Part shown: positions 17,654 to 29,952 of the stretch, one piece after another
How the letters are laid out: each line of letters opens with the position of its first letter
Numbering within the stretch: position 1 is the first letter of the stretch
NCBI GenBank assembly: GCA_934693135.1
Contig: CAKUVA010000005.1
Span: forward strand, 28,601 to 92,600
Direction: 5' to 3'
DNA length: 64,000 nucleotides
DNA from: an uncultured Bacteroidales bacterium
GTDB taxonomy: Bacteria > Bacteroidota > Bacteroidia > Bacteroidales > UBA932
Notes under the pieces: generated by a model
The model's database searches: none
Told to the model about the DNA's origin: nothing
The model's input: the letters and a program-made list of their open reading frames with translations, nothing else
Translations under genes and position numbers: made by a program

Positions 17654-18479
17654 TTATGGAAAATAATCCTCTAATCAAATCCTTGTGATTATGCACGGCA
17701 TTGAAAAGGGCCTCTATATTAACCTTGCTTTCTATTCCTGAAGTATTCGGACAGACTTGGATAAAACCTCCAGGAAGCTGCTCACTATAAAGAGATTCAG
17801 GATGAATTTCCGAGCCATAGTCGAAATAGAGCTTGTTAGAAATCGTCGCAATATCAGCATTCAAGAGCACACCTTGACGATCAAGAATTATGATCGGGTC
17901 AATGATGTTCTCTAAATCACGAACTTGATGAGTAGATATGATTATAGTACTGTCATCAGATGTATATTTCATAAGAGCACTCCTGAACTGAGCTTTAGAT
18001 GGAATATCCAGACCATTGGTCGGCTCATCAAGATAAAGGTATTTACAACCGAGAGCAAGTGCAAATGAAATATATGTCTTTTTCAGTTGTCCTGTAGACA
18101 TTGCATTCATCTTCTTTTCAGTGTCATTCTCAAACAAATTCATGATTTCCAGAAACTTGTCATGATTATAACTTGACCAAAAAGCTCCTGTAGTTTTCGC
18201 AAATGAAGCTGCTTTCTCAGAAAGAGGAAGGACATCGTCTGCAAGATAAAATTGCTCTGAAAGGAGATCTGGGTCTCTTTTGTACGGGTCAATGCCATCG
18301 ACTCTGATACTGCCTGACATGGCCTTTTTAAGACCAGCAAGCAACGTCAATAGTGTAGTCTTGCCCACACCATTCTCCCCTAAAAGCCCGTAGATTCTCC
18401 CAGGTTCGAGAGACATCGTTATGTTCTTCAGAACGGGTGTTTTCCCGTAACTGAAACCGAGTTTGTCTATTTGAATCAT
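17646..18479 (-). CDS. ABC transporter ATP-binding subunit
   Basis: The product is 277 aa. Walker A GENGVGKTT is at 34-42, a MSTGQLKK signature near 135 replaces the canonical LSGGQ, and the Walker B YLYLDEPTNGLD is complete, followed by the H-loop STHQ. A C-terminal extension of about 60 residues has no clear motif. It is the first gene of the YtrA-type operon; its ATG is immediately adjacent to the predicted operator. Confidence 0.92.
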   Translation of the reverse strand: MIQIDKLGFSYGKTPVLKNITMSLEPGRIYGLLGENGVGKTTLLTLLAGLKKAMSGSIRVDGIDPYKRDPDLLSEQFYLADDVLPLSEKAASFAKTTGAFWSSYNHDKFLEIMNLFENDTEKKMNAMSTGQLKKTYISFALALGCKYLYLDEPTNGLDIPSKAQFRSALMKYTSDDSTIIISTHQVRDLENIIDPIIILDRQGVLLNADIATISNKLYFDYGSEIHPESLYSEQLPGGFIQVCPNTSGIESKVNIEALFNAVHNHKDLIRGLFSINE

Positions 18480-18503
18480 AGTGTATGAGTTTATTAGTAC
18501 ACT
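18480..18503 (-). promoter_or_regulatory. Predicted YtrA-type operator
   Basis: A perfect palindrome with half sites AGTGTA (18480-18485) and TACACT (18498-18503) separated by 12 bp. It lies between the -7 box and the ATG of the ABC operon, covering the likely transcription start. The half sites are those I recall for Bacillus subtilis YtrA, where the spacer is 13 bp. Confidence 0.7.
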
Positions 18504-18504
18504 G

Positions 18505-18534
18505 CAAAGTTACAATAGTTTTTTATTTATGCAA
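18505..18534 (-). promoter_or_regulatory. Predicted promoter of the YtrA-type ABC operon
   Basis: Minus-strand TTG (18532-18534), 19 bp, then TAACTTTG (18505-18512), exact TAnnTTTG. The operator follows directly downstream. Confidence 0.65.
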
Positions 18535-18544
18535 TAGAGTAATT

Positions 18545-18589
18545 AAAAAAATTTCGAGCCGCATACCAGATAATTATCTGACACACGGC
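18545..18589 (-). terminator. Terminator after the 491-aa lipoprotein gene
   Basis: Minus-strand RNA from 18589 to 18558 folds into a continuous 14-bp stem around an AAUU loop if G-U pairs are allowed; its core is the perfect palindrome at 18567-18580. A run of seven T residues follows (18551-18545). The + strand version has C-A mismatches, so the element reads minus, toward the ABC operon. Confidence 0.75.
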
Positions 18590-18645
18590 CCAAGACATTT
18601 CAAACTTTGTTTTATCTGCTCAAATAATTAGAAGTTGTCTAAATT

Positions 18646-20121
18646 TTATTTGATAGAAATCGTTGCTTTCCTTCGTTCAATCATGTCTTCATACATGGCA
18701 TGGTATGATTCGGATAAGAAGTTATTTCCCAAAGAATCCACCGCGGCAAGGTCTTTCTCCGAAAGAGATCCTTCATTAACCTTACCAGATACGATTGAAA
18801 TTACCTTGCCTGTCTGGCGCGCCAAAGGACTTTCATCTTTGAAGAATTTCCCACTAAACTCTTTCGGTCCAAGCAAAATTCCAAGATAACACTCATTATC
18901 CGTACAAACTGCTAAAGAAGAATCATTGACATTGATAACTGCTGCGATAGAATTACGCGAAACTGAATCCAAGACATTGAATTCTGGAACTTCCGAATCA
19001 TGCCCACATTCACTCCTATAACTTGAAAGTCTCAACTTATCCGAAATCACAGTAGCAAATAGAGCAGAAGACTTCATACCATTGATATAAAACTCTTTAA
19101 CGGACTCAGCCACGGGTAAAGAAGTTATAGAATCACACAAATTACGATAGTTGGACAAGAGTCTGTCGGCAAATTCAGCGTCAGACCATCTATAGTCTAC
19201 CTCTCCCATATCCAAAAAAGGAGGGAAAGGAAGTTCATCACGGCTTTCGTTGTTGAGAAAATAATTCAATGTCGAATAATAACCATCAAAATATACCGAA
19301 GGACGATCTTTTATATCAGATGAAATCTCTGGAAAATGCTTCTTTCTAACCCGATCTGAAGCAGCATATAAATCCATATATATATCAACAGTCTCACCTG
19401 GAGAGACAATGAAATCCAAATATTCAGGACGGGCACTGGACATTTCGGCTGGGCCGCAGAGCAAACATTCCAACGAGGCCGTCCCCGTAATGGTGTCAAT
19501 CTGCATTTCAGGATGCTTCTGCCCAGAAAGGAGACTTTTAACATAAAGCTCCACAGAATGCCCTATTTCAGGGCGATAACCGATAAAATGCATATTGACA
19601 ATCGACTTCTCTGCATTGAGCCGTACTTTCGGAAGTCCAGCATTACGATCTGGGAGCTCAAGAAGCTTCTTAGGAATTCCCTTGAAAGGCCTGTGCTTAC
19701 TCTTCCCTGTCAAGTCAATGCCATAAAGCCTAAAGGCATCACCTTCTTTAGCTTCCATGAAATCTATGCTCTTCGTCCCTTTTGGAATCGGAGGAAACGT
19801 GACATAGAATGTATCGCGTCCGTTCTCCGGCATATAGAATTTCTCACCAAGAATAAGTTTCCCGCTTCCTGTAGCAGGCAACTTTACCCCTCCAGCCTGA
19901 ATATATGAATTCTTATCAAGTTTTATCCAATATTTCGGGATATACATGGCGCTGAAATGAATTACCGTAGAAGAGTCGGTAATATCTATCTTGCTGATAT
20001 CCAATGTTCCTGTACTATAAATATCCACAGTAGGATATTCTATAGTTCTTTCATTTTCAGAACAGCCTATAAAAAGGGATGCTGCCAATATAGTTATCGC
20101 TAAATTACGGATTTTATTCAT
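18646..20121 (-). CDS. Lipoprotein of unknown function
   Basis: The product is 491 aa. A signal peptide with lipobox FIGC (C20) predicts a lipid-anchored protein. The first third is beta-rich and contains IDFMEAKEGDAFRLYGIDL, a phrase I associate with the N-terminal domain of Bacteroidota TlpA-type thioredoxin lipoproteins; the middle, near 300-370, is helical. The CxxC thioredoxin domain expected after it in those proteins is absent, and the protein ends in a basic helix. No function can be given. It is a single-gene unit ending in a clear terminator. Confidence 0.65.
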   Translation of the reverse strand: MNKIRNLAITILAASLFIGCSENERTIEYPTVDIYSTGTLDISKIDITDSSTVIHFSAMYIPKYWIKLDKNSYIQAGGVKLPATGSGKLILGEKFYMPENGRDTFYVTFPPIPKGTKSIDFMEAKEGDAFRLYGIDLTGKSKHRPFKGIPKKLLELPDRNAGLPKVRLNAEKSIVNMHFIGYRPEIGHSVELYVKSLLSGQKHPEMQIDTITGTASLECLLCGPAEMSSARPEYLDFIVSPGETVDIYMDLYAASDRVRKKHFPEISSDIKDRPSVYFDGYYSTLNYFLNNESRDELPFPPFLDMGEVDYRWSDAEFADRLLSNYRNLCDSITSLPVAESVKEFYINGMKSSALFATVISDKLRLSSYRSECGHDSEVPEFNVLDSVSRNSIAAVINVNDSSLAVCTDNECYLGILLGPKEFSGKFFKDESPLARQTGKVISIVSGKVNEGSLSEKDLAAVDSLGNNFLSESYHAMYEDMIERRKATISIK

Positions 20122-20284
20122 AATGCTTCTTCGTTTTTTTAAAGATAGTAAAGAATTTTGGTACTTTTGTAAAAATTTGAAAAGTATAAGTTAACATGAG
20201 TATAAAAAACATAATTATAGCCACCTTGTCTGACCGTCGGACCTATCTTAATATTGGCTTGTCATGGAGAATGAATCTTCTATC

Positions 20285-21433
20285 ATGGAAAAAATAGTCA
20301 TCGCAACAGATTCGTTCAAGGGTTCGCTGACCTCACAGCAGGCAGGAAACGCCATTGCCGAAGGCATCAGAATGGCATCACCGAATACCATAACCAAGGT
20401 CGTTCCAGTCGCTGACGGAGGCGAAGGTACTGTCGGAACTCTATCAAGTTCATTATTCCATATCAATGTTCATGATCCTCTCGGAAGACAAACGGATGCA
20501 GAATATGGAATCACCAAAGACAATACTGCAATCATAGAAATAGCTCAGGCAAGCGGACTTCCTTTACTCAAACCTTATGAGCGTAATCCACTAATTACTA
20601 ACACATATGGTACGGGTGAACTAATATTGGATGCAATCATAAGAGGTTGTAGAAAATTTCTCATAGGCTTAGGAGGTAGCGCGACAAACGATGCTGGAAC
20701 AGGAGCATTGTCAGCATTAGGTTACAGGTTCATTGACAAAAATGGACACCAGCTAAGACCTTGTGGTGGAAATCTGAAAGAAATTGCAAAAATAGATAGT
20801 TCAGGCGTGATTCCAGAGCTACATCAATGCCAGTTCACTATCGCATGTGATGTAGATACTCCTTTTTGCGGCCCAAATGGTGCAGCATGTGTGTTCGCTC
20901 CGCAGAAAGGAGCTAATTCGGATATGGTGCAACAACTCGATGCTGGAATGAAATCATTTGCAGACGTTGTGGAGAGATACTGCGGAATACAACTACATGA
21001 TATGCTCGGAAGCGGTGCAGCCGGAGGAGTAGGTGGAGGGTTGAAAGCATTCCTTGGGGCTAATCTGAGGCCTGGAATCGAAATGGTTCTGGATGCCCTG
21101 AATTTCAGCAGAATAATCACAGGATGCCAGCTGGTCATCACCGGAGAAGGAAAAATGGACAGCCAGACTCTCAAGGGCAAGACTCCGTCCGGGGTGCTGA
21201 AGTACGCCGCTGCACAGCATATCCCTGTAATTGCTTTCTGCGGCAGGCTAGAAGACAGGGATGCCCTTTCAGATGCAGGATTCGCCGGAATATATGAAGT
21301 CAATGCTCATGGTCTTCCTCAGGAAAAGGCAATGCTTCCTGACACTGCAGCAAGGAATCTCCGTGACACGGTATACCGGACATTTTCATCGAGTGGGCCA
21401 GGCTGCCTCCCGGTGAATGCACATCATGTCTGA
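20285..21433 (+). CDS. Glycerate 2-kinase, GlxK/GarK family
   Basis: The product is 382 aa from the ATG at 20285. It phosphorylates glycerate to 2-phosphoglycerate. Family motifs are VIATDSFKGSLTS at the start, VPVADGGEGT near 37-46, YGTGELI near 113, GLGGSATNDAGTGALSALG near 129-147 and VITGEGKMDSQTLKGKTP near 281-298. A frame-compatible ATG seven codons upstream (20264) is possible, but the family begins at the second one. A TACTTTTG box at 20162-20169 may be the -7 element. It converges on the beta-galactosidase gene with 63 bp between the stops, where I see no clear terminator. Confidence 0.9.
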   Translation: MEKIVIATDSFKGSLTSQQAGNAIAEGIRMASPNTITKVVPVADGGEGTVGTLSSSLFHINVHDPLGRQTDAEYGITKDNTAIIEIAQASGLPLLKPYERNPLITNTYGTGELILDAIIRGCRKFLIGLGGSATNDAGTGALSALGYRFIDKNGHQLRPCGGNLKEIAKIDSSGVIPELHQCQFTIACDVDTPFCGPNGAACVFAPQKGANSDMVQQLDAGMKSFADVVERYCGIQLHDMLGSGAAGGVGGGLKAFLGANLRPGIEMVLDALNFSRIITGCQLVITGEGKMDSQTLKGKTPSGVLKYAAAQHIPVIAFCGRLEDRDALSDAGFAGIYEVNAHGLPQEKAMLPDTAARNLRDTVYRTFSSSGPGCLPVNAHHV

Positions 21434-21496
21434 TAAAAGAATCCCACCTCAGCCGAACCGGAGTGGTATTCTCATTATCATATCCTATTCAAGGCA

Positions 21497-24631
<3,135 letters not shown>

Positions 24632-26740
24632 CTATTCTACCGCAGGAGCCTTATAGAGCCCAAGCTTCTTCATCAATGCCTCTGGCTCAGGGTCATGACC
24701 TCGGAAATTCCTGTAAAGTACAGCCGCATCCTCAGAATCTCCACGCGAAAGAATATTGTCCCTGAAACTATGGCTGACTTCAGTATTGAATATGCCCTTC
24801 TCTTCGAACAGGGAAAAAGCATCAGCCTCAAGAACTTCCGCCCACTTGTAAGAGTAGTATCCTGCAGAATATCCTCCAGCAAAAATATGAGAGAACGATG
24901 TGGATATACACGTCTCCGGAAGTGTCACTGTCACGGCATAAGGTTCAAGGGTCTTCTTCTCAAAACCGATAATATCCAGGTTCTCAGGCATGGACTTGAG
25001 AGAATGCCAGGCCATGTCGAGAAGACCGAACTGAAGCTGGCGTACCTGTAAGTAGCCGGCAAGGTAGTTCTTAGCGGCAACAATCTTGTCAATGAGTTCA
25101 GACGGGATGTTCTTGCCTGTCTGATAGTGTTTTGCGAATGTATTCAGATATTCAGGCTCATATCCCCAGTTCTCCATTATCTGCGATGGAAGCTCCACAA
25201 AATCACGTGCAACAGACGTTCCAGTGATGGAAGGATAACGACCTTCAGCAAGTATGCCGTGAAGAGCGTGGCCGAACTCATGGAGGAAAGTCGTGAATTC
25301 ATCATGAGTGAGAAGAGATGGAGACGACGAAGTCGGCTTGCTGAAATTCGTAACAATGCTGATGAACGGCCGCTTCTCCACACCGTTCTCGATGCCCTGT
25401 CCTCTGAATTCTGTCATCCATGCTCCTCCCCGCTTGCTTGCGCGAGGGAAGAAGTCAGCATAGAAAAGAGCCTTATGGACTCCATCTTCGTCTGTCACAT
25501 CATATACCTTCACATCCTTATGATATCCAGGTATGTCCTTGCGGAGCGTAAAGTTCAGCCCATATAGCCTATGCGCCAGGTCGAACACAGCATCTATACA
25601 ATTCTCCAGTTTGAAATATGGCTTGAGAAGCTCCTCATTCAGAGAGTACTTCGCCTCTTGATAGCGCTCAGACCAATAGGAGAAATCCCATGGCATCAAT
25701 TCAGTGTCTTCAAATCCGTTCTCCTTGGCATAAGCAAGAATTTCGGAGATTTCCTCTTTTGCAAAAGGGAGAGACGGAATCACTAACCTTGCCAGGAAAT
25801 CATTGACAGTATCCGGGTTCTTCGCCATCCTCTCTTCCAGGGCATAGTCAGCGTATGTCTCGTAACCGAGAATATTAGCGGTCTTAATTCTCAAATCGAC
25901 GATTTTCTTAACATTATCGATATTGCTGGACTCACCGGATACAGCCCTCGTATTATAAGCCATATACATCTGACGGCGAAGTTCGCGCACTTTGCTGAAT
26001 TTCATAAAAGGTCCATAGCTTGGATAGTCCAGAGTGAATGCCCATCCGTCAAGATTTTTCTCTTTCGCAGTCTCCGCAGCAGCCTCGACAGCATAAGACG
26101 GAAGCCCGGCAAGATCTGCGGAATCCGTCACATTAAGTGTATAGGCATTAGTCGCGGCAAGGACATTCTTGCTGAACGCCAGGGTTGCAAGGGAGAGTTC
26201 TTCGGACATACGGCTATATTCAGCCTTATCATCTGCAGTCAAATTCGCTCCATTGCGAGTGAACGACCTATAGGAGTTTTCAAGTATACGCATCTGATCC
26301 TGTTCCAGTCCGAGGCTATCCTTCTTTTCATATACAGCCTTGACTCTCTGGAAAAGTTTTTCATTAAGAGATACATACATCGAGTATTCCGTCAGCTTCG
26401 GAGACACTTCTTCGGCGATTTTCTGCATTTCATCGTCAGTATCGGCCTCCATAAGGTTGAAGAAGATTCCGGACACACGTTCCAGTGTCTGTCCAGCATA
26501 TTCCATAGCCTCTACCGTATTCTCAAATGTCGGAGCATCAGGATTATTTGCAATCGCATCAATCTCGGCCTTAGCCTCGGCAAGTCCCTTCTCAAAAGCT
26601 GGAAGGTAGTGTTCATTGCGTATCTTGTCGAACTGCGGAGCACCATAGGGCAGTTTCGACTCTGTCAAAAGTGGGTTTTCCATATTGCAAGAAGTAACTA
26701 TTGCGAGCATTATGCTCGTAGCGAAAATAATTTTTTTCAT
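24632..26740 (-). CDS. M3-family metallopeptidase, peptidyl-dipeptidase Dcp-like lipoprotein
   Basis: The product is 702 aa. A signal peptide with lipobox VTSC (C18) predicts a lipid-anchored enzyme. The thermolysin-like zinc site HEFGH is at 487-491 within FLHEFGHALHGILAEG, and the C-terminal YSYKWAEVLEADAF is typical of M3 enzymes. Length and the GGAWMTEFRGQ segment fit Dcp, which removes dipeptides from peptide C-termini, rather than oligopeptidase F. It lies upstream of the beta-galactosidase in a probable two-gene unit; both have more GC-rich codons than the neighbouring genes. Confidence 0.9.
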   Translation of the reverse strand: MKKIIFATSIMLAIVTSCNMENPLLTESKLPYGAPQFDKIRNEHYLPAFEKGLAEAKAEIDAIANNPDAPTFENTVEAMEYAGQTLERVSGIFFNLMEADTDDEMQKIAEEVSPKLTEYSMYVSLNEKLFQRVKAVYEKKDSLGLEQDQMRILENSYRSFTRNGANLTADDKAEYSRMSEELSLATLAFSKNVLAATNAYTLNVTDSADLAGLPSYAVEAAAETAKEKNLDGWAFTLDYPSYGPFMKFSKVRELRRQMYMAYNTRAVSGESSNIDNVKKIVDLRIKTANILGYETYADYALEERMAKNPDTVNDFLARLVIPSLPFAKEEISEILAYAKENGFEDTELMPWDFSYWSERYQEAKYSLNEELLKPYFKLENCIDAVFDLAHRLYGLNFTLRKDIPGYHKDVKVYDVTDEDGVHKALFYADFFPRASKRGGAWMTEFRGQGIENGVEKRPFISIVTNFSKPTSSSPSLLTHDEFTTFLHEFGHALHGILAEGRYPSITGTSVARDFVELPSQIMENWGYEPEYLNTFAKHYQTGKNIPSELIDKIVAAKNYLAGYLQVRQLQFGLLDMAWHSLKSMPENLDIIGFEKKTLEPYAVTVTLPETCISTSFSHIFAGGYSAGYYSYKWAEVLEADAFSLFEEKGIFNTEVSHSFRDNILSRGDSEDAAVLYRNFRGHDPEPEALMKKLGLYKAPAVE

Positions 26741-26768
26741 TGATTTTATGTGTGTTGCGTATTAACTA

Positions 26769-26799
26769 CAAAAATACACATAAAAACGTCACTGGACAA
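26769..26799 (-). promoter_or_regulatory. Predicted promoter of the M3 peptidase gene
   Basis: Minus-strand TTG (26797-26799), 20 bp, then TATTTTTG (26769-26776), exact TAnnTTTG, 28 bp before the ATG. Two inverted repeats lie directly upstream (26805-26838). Confidence 0.6.
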
Positions 26800-26804
26800 T
26801 ACCT

Positions 26805-26838
26805 CCAGAGTTCTCTGGTCAGATAGCTACCGCTATCT
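26805..26838. repeat. Two adjacent inverted repeats
   Basis: CCAGAG-TT-CTCTGG (26805-26818) is followed 2 bp later by AGATAGC-TACC-GCTATCT (26821-26838), both perfect. They sit just upstream of the predicted -33 box of the M3 peptidase promoter and may be protein-binding sites. The rest of the 286-bp gap holds only the V-ATPase terminator. Confidence 0.5.
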
Positions 26839-26949
26839 TCCCCAAATTATGGTCAAATCTGAATTTTTTCCTCTCAAGCCTGCAAAACAGCATCTAAACA
26901 AGTATTACTTCAACTACTATAACGATTATGACCGCATAAAGTTGATACT

Positions 26950-26984
26950 AAAAGGAAAGAGTCCGGTGTAATACCGAACTCTTT
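26950..26984 (-). terminator. Terminator after the V-ATPase operon
   Basis: Minus-strand RNA from 26984 to 26956 forms a 12-bp stem with one U-G pair and a 5-nt AUUAC loop, followed by CCTTTT. It lies 43 bp after the subunit K stop. The T run is short. Confidence 0.65.
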
Positions 26985-27026
26985 ACCACTAGGTTTTTAT
27001 ATTAAACCCTCAAACTTTATATTCGA

Positions 27027-27473
<447 letters not shown>

Positions 27474-29309
27474 TTATTTATCATTATTTATTTTCGTCAA
27501 AGGGTTATATTTTACTCCGGCACCCTCATATCCGGAATTCTTGAAATACTCTACAAATGTAAGACGCAGCGGATGCACAAATGCTCCAAGACAGGACATC
27601 GCCAAGTTAAGCACATGTCCGAAAATCAGTATCACGATGCAGAAAAGCCAGTTCAATACAGGGACTGGGATATTCAGTATCATAGTTCCCATAATATTGA
27701 AAGCATTTCCTAACATGCCACCGGCAAGTCCGAGAGCATAAAGTCGAATATAGCTCAAGACATCGCCTAACAGGCCGGTAACCATATTATATGTATCCCA
27801 GAGGCCTGAACCGATATTCACAAGAGGATTACGTCCAGGAGTATTGAAGATAAATATCGCCAGCCCACTTACAGAAGCCAGAGCAATAATCACCCACTTG
27901 AAAACGACCGGGGAGAGAACCTCTGTCATGCCAAGCGCTGTTACGATAATGCCTCCTACAATGAGAATCGTCCATCCCCATGTACCGACAGTCTTTCTGA
28001 AGCCGAACCTCTTAGTGAAGTTAATCGTCTTGATGACCATAGCCAGACAGATGTGGAATATACCTATAGCCACAGCCAGTACCATCTGTACCGGGAAGCC
28101 TGCAATCTTGCCGTCAGGGAACCAACCATCTACACAAATGGCCTTCAGCCATGAAGGAGCCCAAGAGGCGCTGAGAATGCTCATTCCGAAGAATGTGCCC
28201 AGAAACAGTCCTACAAAGAAAGTCATGCCGCCAAGGAAACCGATCAGCCTATACATCTTGCCAAGGCTGGAATCCTGCATCTTCAGCTTCATATACAAGG
28301 CAATAAGCATCAAGATAATACCATAGCCTGCATCCCCCATGCACATAGCGAAGAAAAGCATAAAGAACGGACCAAGGACAGGCGTAGGGTCAAACTCGTC
28401 ATATACAGGCATACCATACATTCCTGTCAACACCTCGAAGTTCTTCGCAAACCAGTTATTATGCAACTTTATAGGAGGATTATCTTCCTTTGTCGCCGGC
28501 TCATGTGTATAATAGATTCCAAGCGAATCAAGTTCTTTGCAAAGTCTTGCATCATCTTCTGTGGGAGCAAATCCTGTCAGCACCGTCAAATAATTGTCAA
28601 CAGCCTTTTCTGTAGCAACTTCAGCAAAATAAAGATCCAACTCACCGATTTTGGAATTATATATATCCTCTATCTTGTCGATACAGCTCTTTAAATTGCA
28701 CAAAGTCTTCTGCCATTTAGAAAGTTCGGACTCAAGAACATTCAGATTCTTTTCAGCCTCATTGACAGAACCCGTCGGAGCTGCAATAGCGTCTATAGGA
28801 AAACAATATTCCACAGAATTAGGAGCTACAGTCACGAAAAAGACTGTCGTATCCGTAGAATTTATTACTTGAAGTGGCTGAATCTCTGCCCACGAAGAGT
28901 CGAATTTCTTTTTAGGACAACTATAGAAACGAACTTTAAGCCCACGTGCTTCTAATTTTGCAATGTCATCGCTACTAAACTCGCCCCATGGTTTACGCAA
29001 CTCAACCTCTTTTTTCGCTGATGAAATAGCTCCACGAAGCATTATAATATTCTCATCAGCTTCAAGTACAGCTTTAACAGGATCTCCAGAAAATTTGAAA
29101 TTCTGCTCAGCTTCTCCATTGCAATTTTTCAGCAAAGTAAGAGCCCTCTTCACCTCATCAGCTTCAGCAAGAAGTTTCTCAGACTTTTCATCAACAGGCT
29201 TGACAGAACGCGTTATGTCTAAGACTCCAAGTTCCTGTATTTTTGACAGGAATTTCTCCGTCTGTCCTGAAAGCAGGATAAAGGAGTATTTGGTCATTGG
29301 GCTAATCAT
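27474..29309 (-). CDS. ntpI: V-type ATPase stator subunit I
   Basis: The product is 611 aa from the ATG at 29309. The N-terminal half is soluble and helical with a coiled coil (about 60-260); the C-terminal half has seven to eight membrane helices, including the GDAGYGIILMLIALY and SYIRLYALGLAGGML segments. The latter holds the essential arginine of the a/I subunit ion half-channel. The chosen start overlaps the subunit D stop by 8 bp; an ATG four codons later is also possible, and a longer frame from 29357 would run into subunit D and is unlikely. Confidence 0.92.
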   Translation of the reverse strand: MISPMTKYSFILLSGQTEKFLSKIQELGVLDITRSVKPVDEKSEKLLAEADEVKRALTLLKNCNGEAEQNFKFSGDPVKAVLEADENIIMLRGAISSAKKEVELRKPWGEFSSDDIAKLEARGLKVRFYSCPKKKFDSSWAEIQPLQVINSTDTTVFFVTVAPNSVEYCFPIDAIAAPTGSVNEAEKNLNVLESELSKWQKTLCNLKSCIDKIEDIYNSKIGELDLYFAEVATEKAVDNYLTVLTGFAPTEDDARLCKELDSLGIYYTHEPATKEDNPPIKLHNNWFAKNFEVLTGMYGMPVYDEFDPTPVLGPFFMLFFAMCMGDAGYGIILMLIALYMKLKMQDSSLGKMYRLIGFLGGMTFFVGLFLGTFFGMSILSASWAPSWLKAICVDGWFPDGKIAGFPVQMVLAVAIGIFHICLAMVIKTINFTKRFGFRKTVGTWGWTILIVGGIIVTALGMTEVLSPVVFKWVIIALASVSGLAIFIFNTPGRNPLVNIGSGLWDTYNMVTGLLGDVLSYIRLYALGLAGGMLGNAFNIMGTMILNIPVPVLNWLFCIVILIFGHVLNLAMSCLGAFVHPLRLTFVEYFKNSGYEGAGVKYNPLTKINNDK

Positions 29310-29919
29310 TCTGCAGCTCCTCCATAGCTTCTTCTTCCTCGTGTCGACTCTTGACAATCTTGGACGAGGCCTTGCTTAGGTTTTCCTCATCCTCCATATA
29401 TCTTTTTATCTTCCTAATTGCCTCCTGATAGCCAGGAATTTGCACTTTCTCGTAGAGGTTTACCTTCTGAGTGGTCTTCTTCCTCTGCCAGTCGAGAATG
29501 CGACTCTTTTCCTGATATACTTCCGACTCAATACCAAGACGCGTCATATCCTTAAGAATAGCAACGCCATCAGCATACCACGCCGGCTTGACAAAAGCAT
29601 TGAAAGGATGAATCTCATAATGAATTTCCTTCAACTCCGGTGTCTTAACTCCAGCAAGTTTCACTGTAACCAGATCCACATCAGTTATGGAAATTAGGCC
29701 AGGATCAAACTCGTTCCAGAGCGCGGCAAGATAATCGTATTTCTTCATGGAGGCATTCAGTTCCTCAATAAGCTTGACAGAACGTTCCTTAGCCTTGCGA
29801 ACTTCGAGGCGAAGGGCCGACTCCTTGTTTTGCAACGTAGGAAGAGCCTTCTGACGCATCTTCAGCTGCTTGCCAAGGTTGTTCAGAGAAGTCTTATTGT
29901 ATTGGAATTTAATTGCCAT
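29302..29919 (-). CDS. ntpD: V-type ATPase central-stalk subunit D
   Basis: The product is 205 aa and almost wholly helical. FQYNKTSLNNLGKQLKMRQKALP at the N-terminus and the C-terminal helix with RRKTTQKVNLYEK-like residues form the antiparallel coiled coil that rotates inside A3B3. It follows subunit B by 33 bp and overlaps subunit I by 8 bp. It has an acidic C-terminal tail (EEEEAMEEL). Confidence 0.92.
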   Translation of the reverse strand: MAIKFQYNKTSLNNLGKQLKMRQKALPTLQNKESALRLEVRKAKERSVKLIEELNASMKKYDYLAALWNEFDPGLISITDVDLVTVKLAGVKTPELKEIHYEIHPFNAFVKPAWYADGVAILKDMTRLGIESEVYQEKSRILDWQRKKTTQKVNLYEKVQIPGYQEAIRKIKRYMEDEENLSKASSKIVKSRHEEEEAMEELQND

Positions 29920-29952
29920 AATTAATTTCTGTTAATAAGTCAACATCGACCA

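Noticed and set aside
20196..20297. A 33-codon frame starting MSIKNIIIATL upstream of and overlapping the glycerate kinase start, possibly a leader peptide
   Set aside because: No attenuator-like hairpins and no biased codons; short frames like this are expected by chance.
21434..21496. Terminator between glycerate kinase and beta-galactosidase genes
   Set aside because: Only a weak imperfect stem with no T run on either strand.
26750..26971. A 73-codon + strand frame in the gap between the M3 peptidase and V-ATPase genes
   Set aside because: It runs across the peptidase promoter and the paired palindromes, has no recognisable protein pattern and no promoter of its own.
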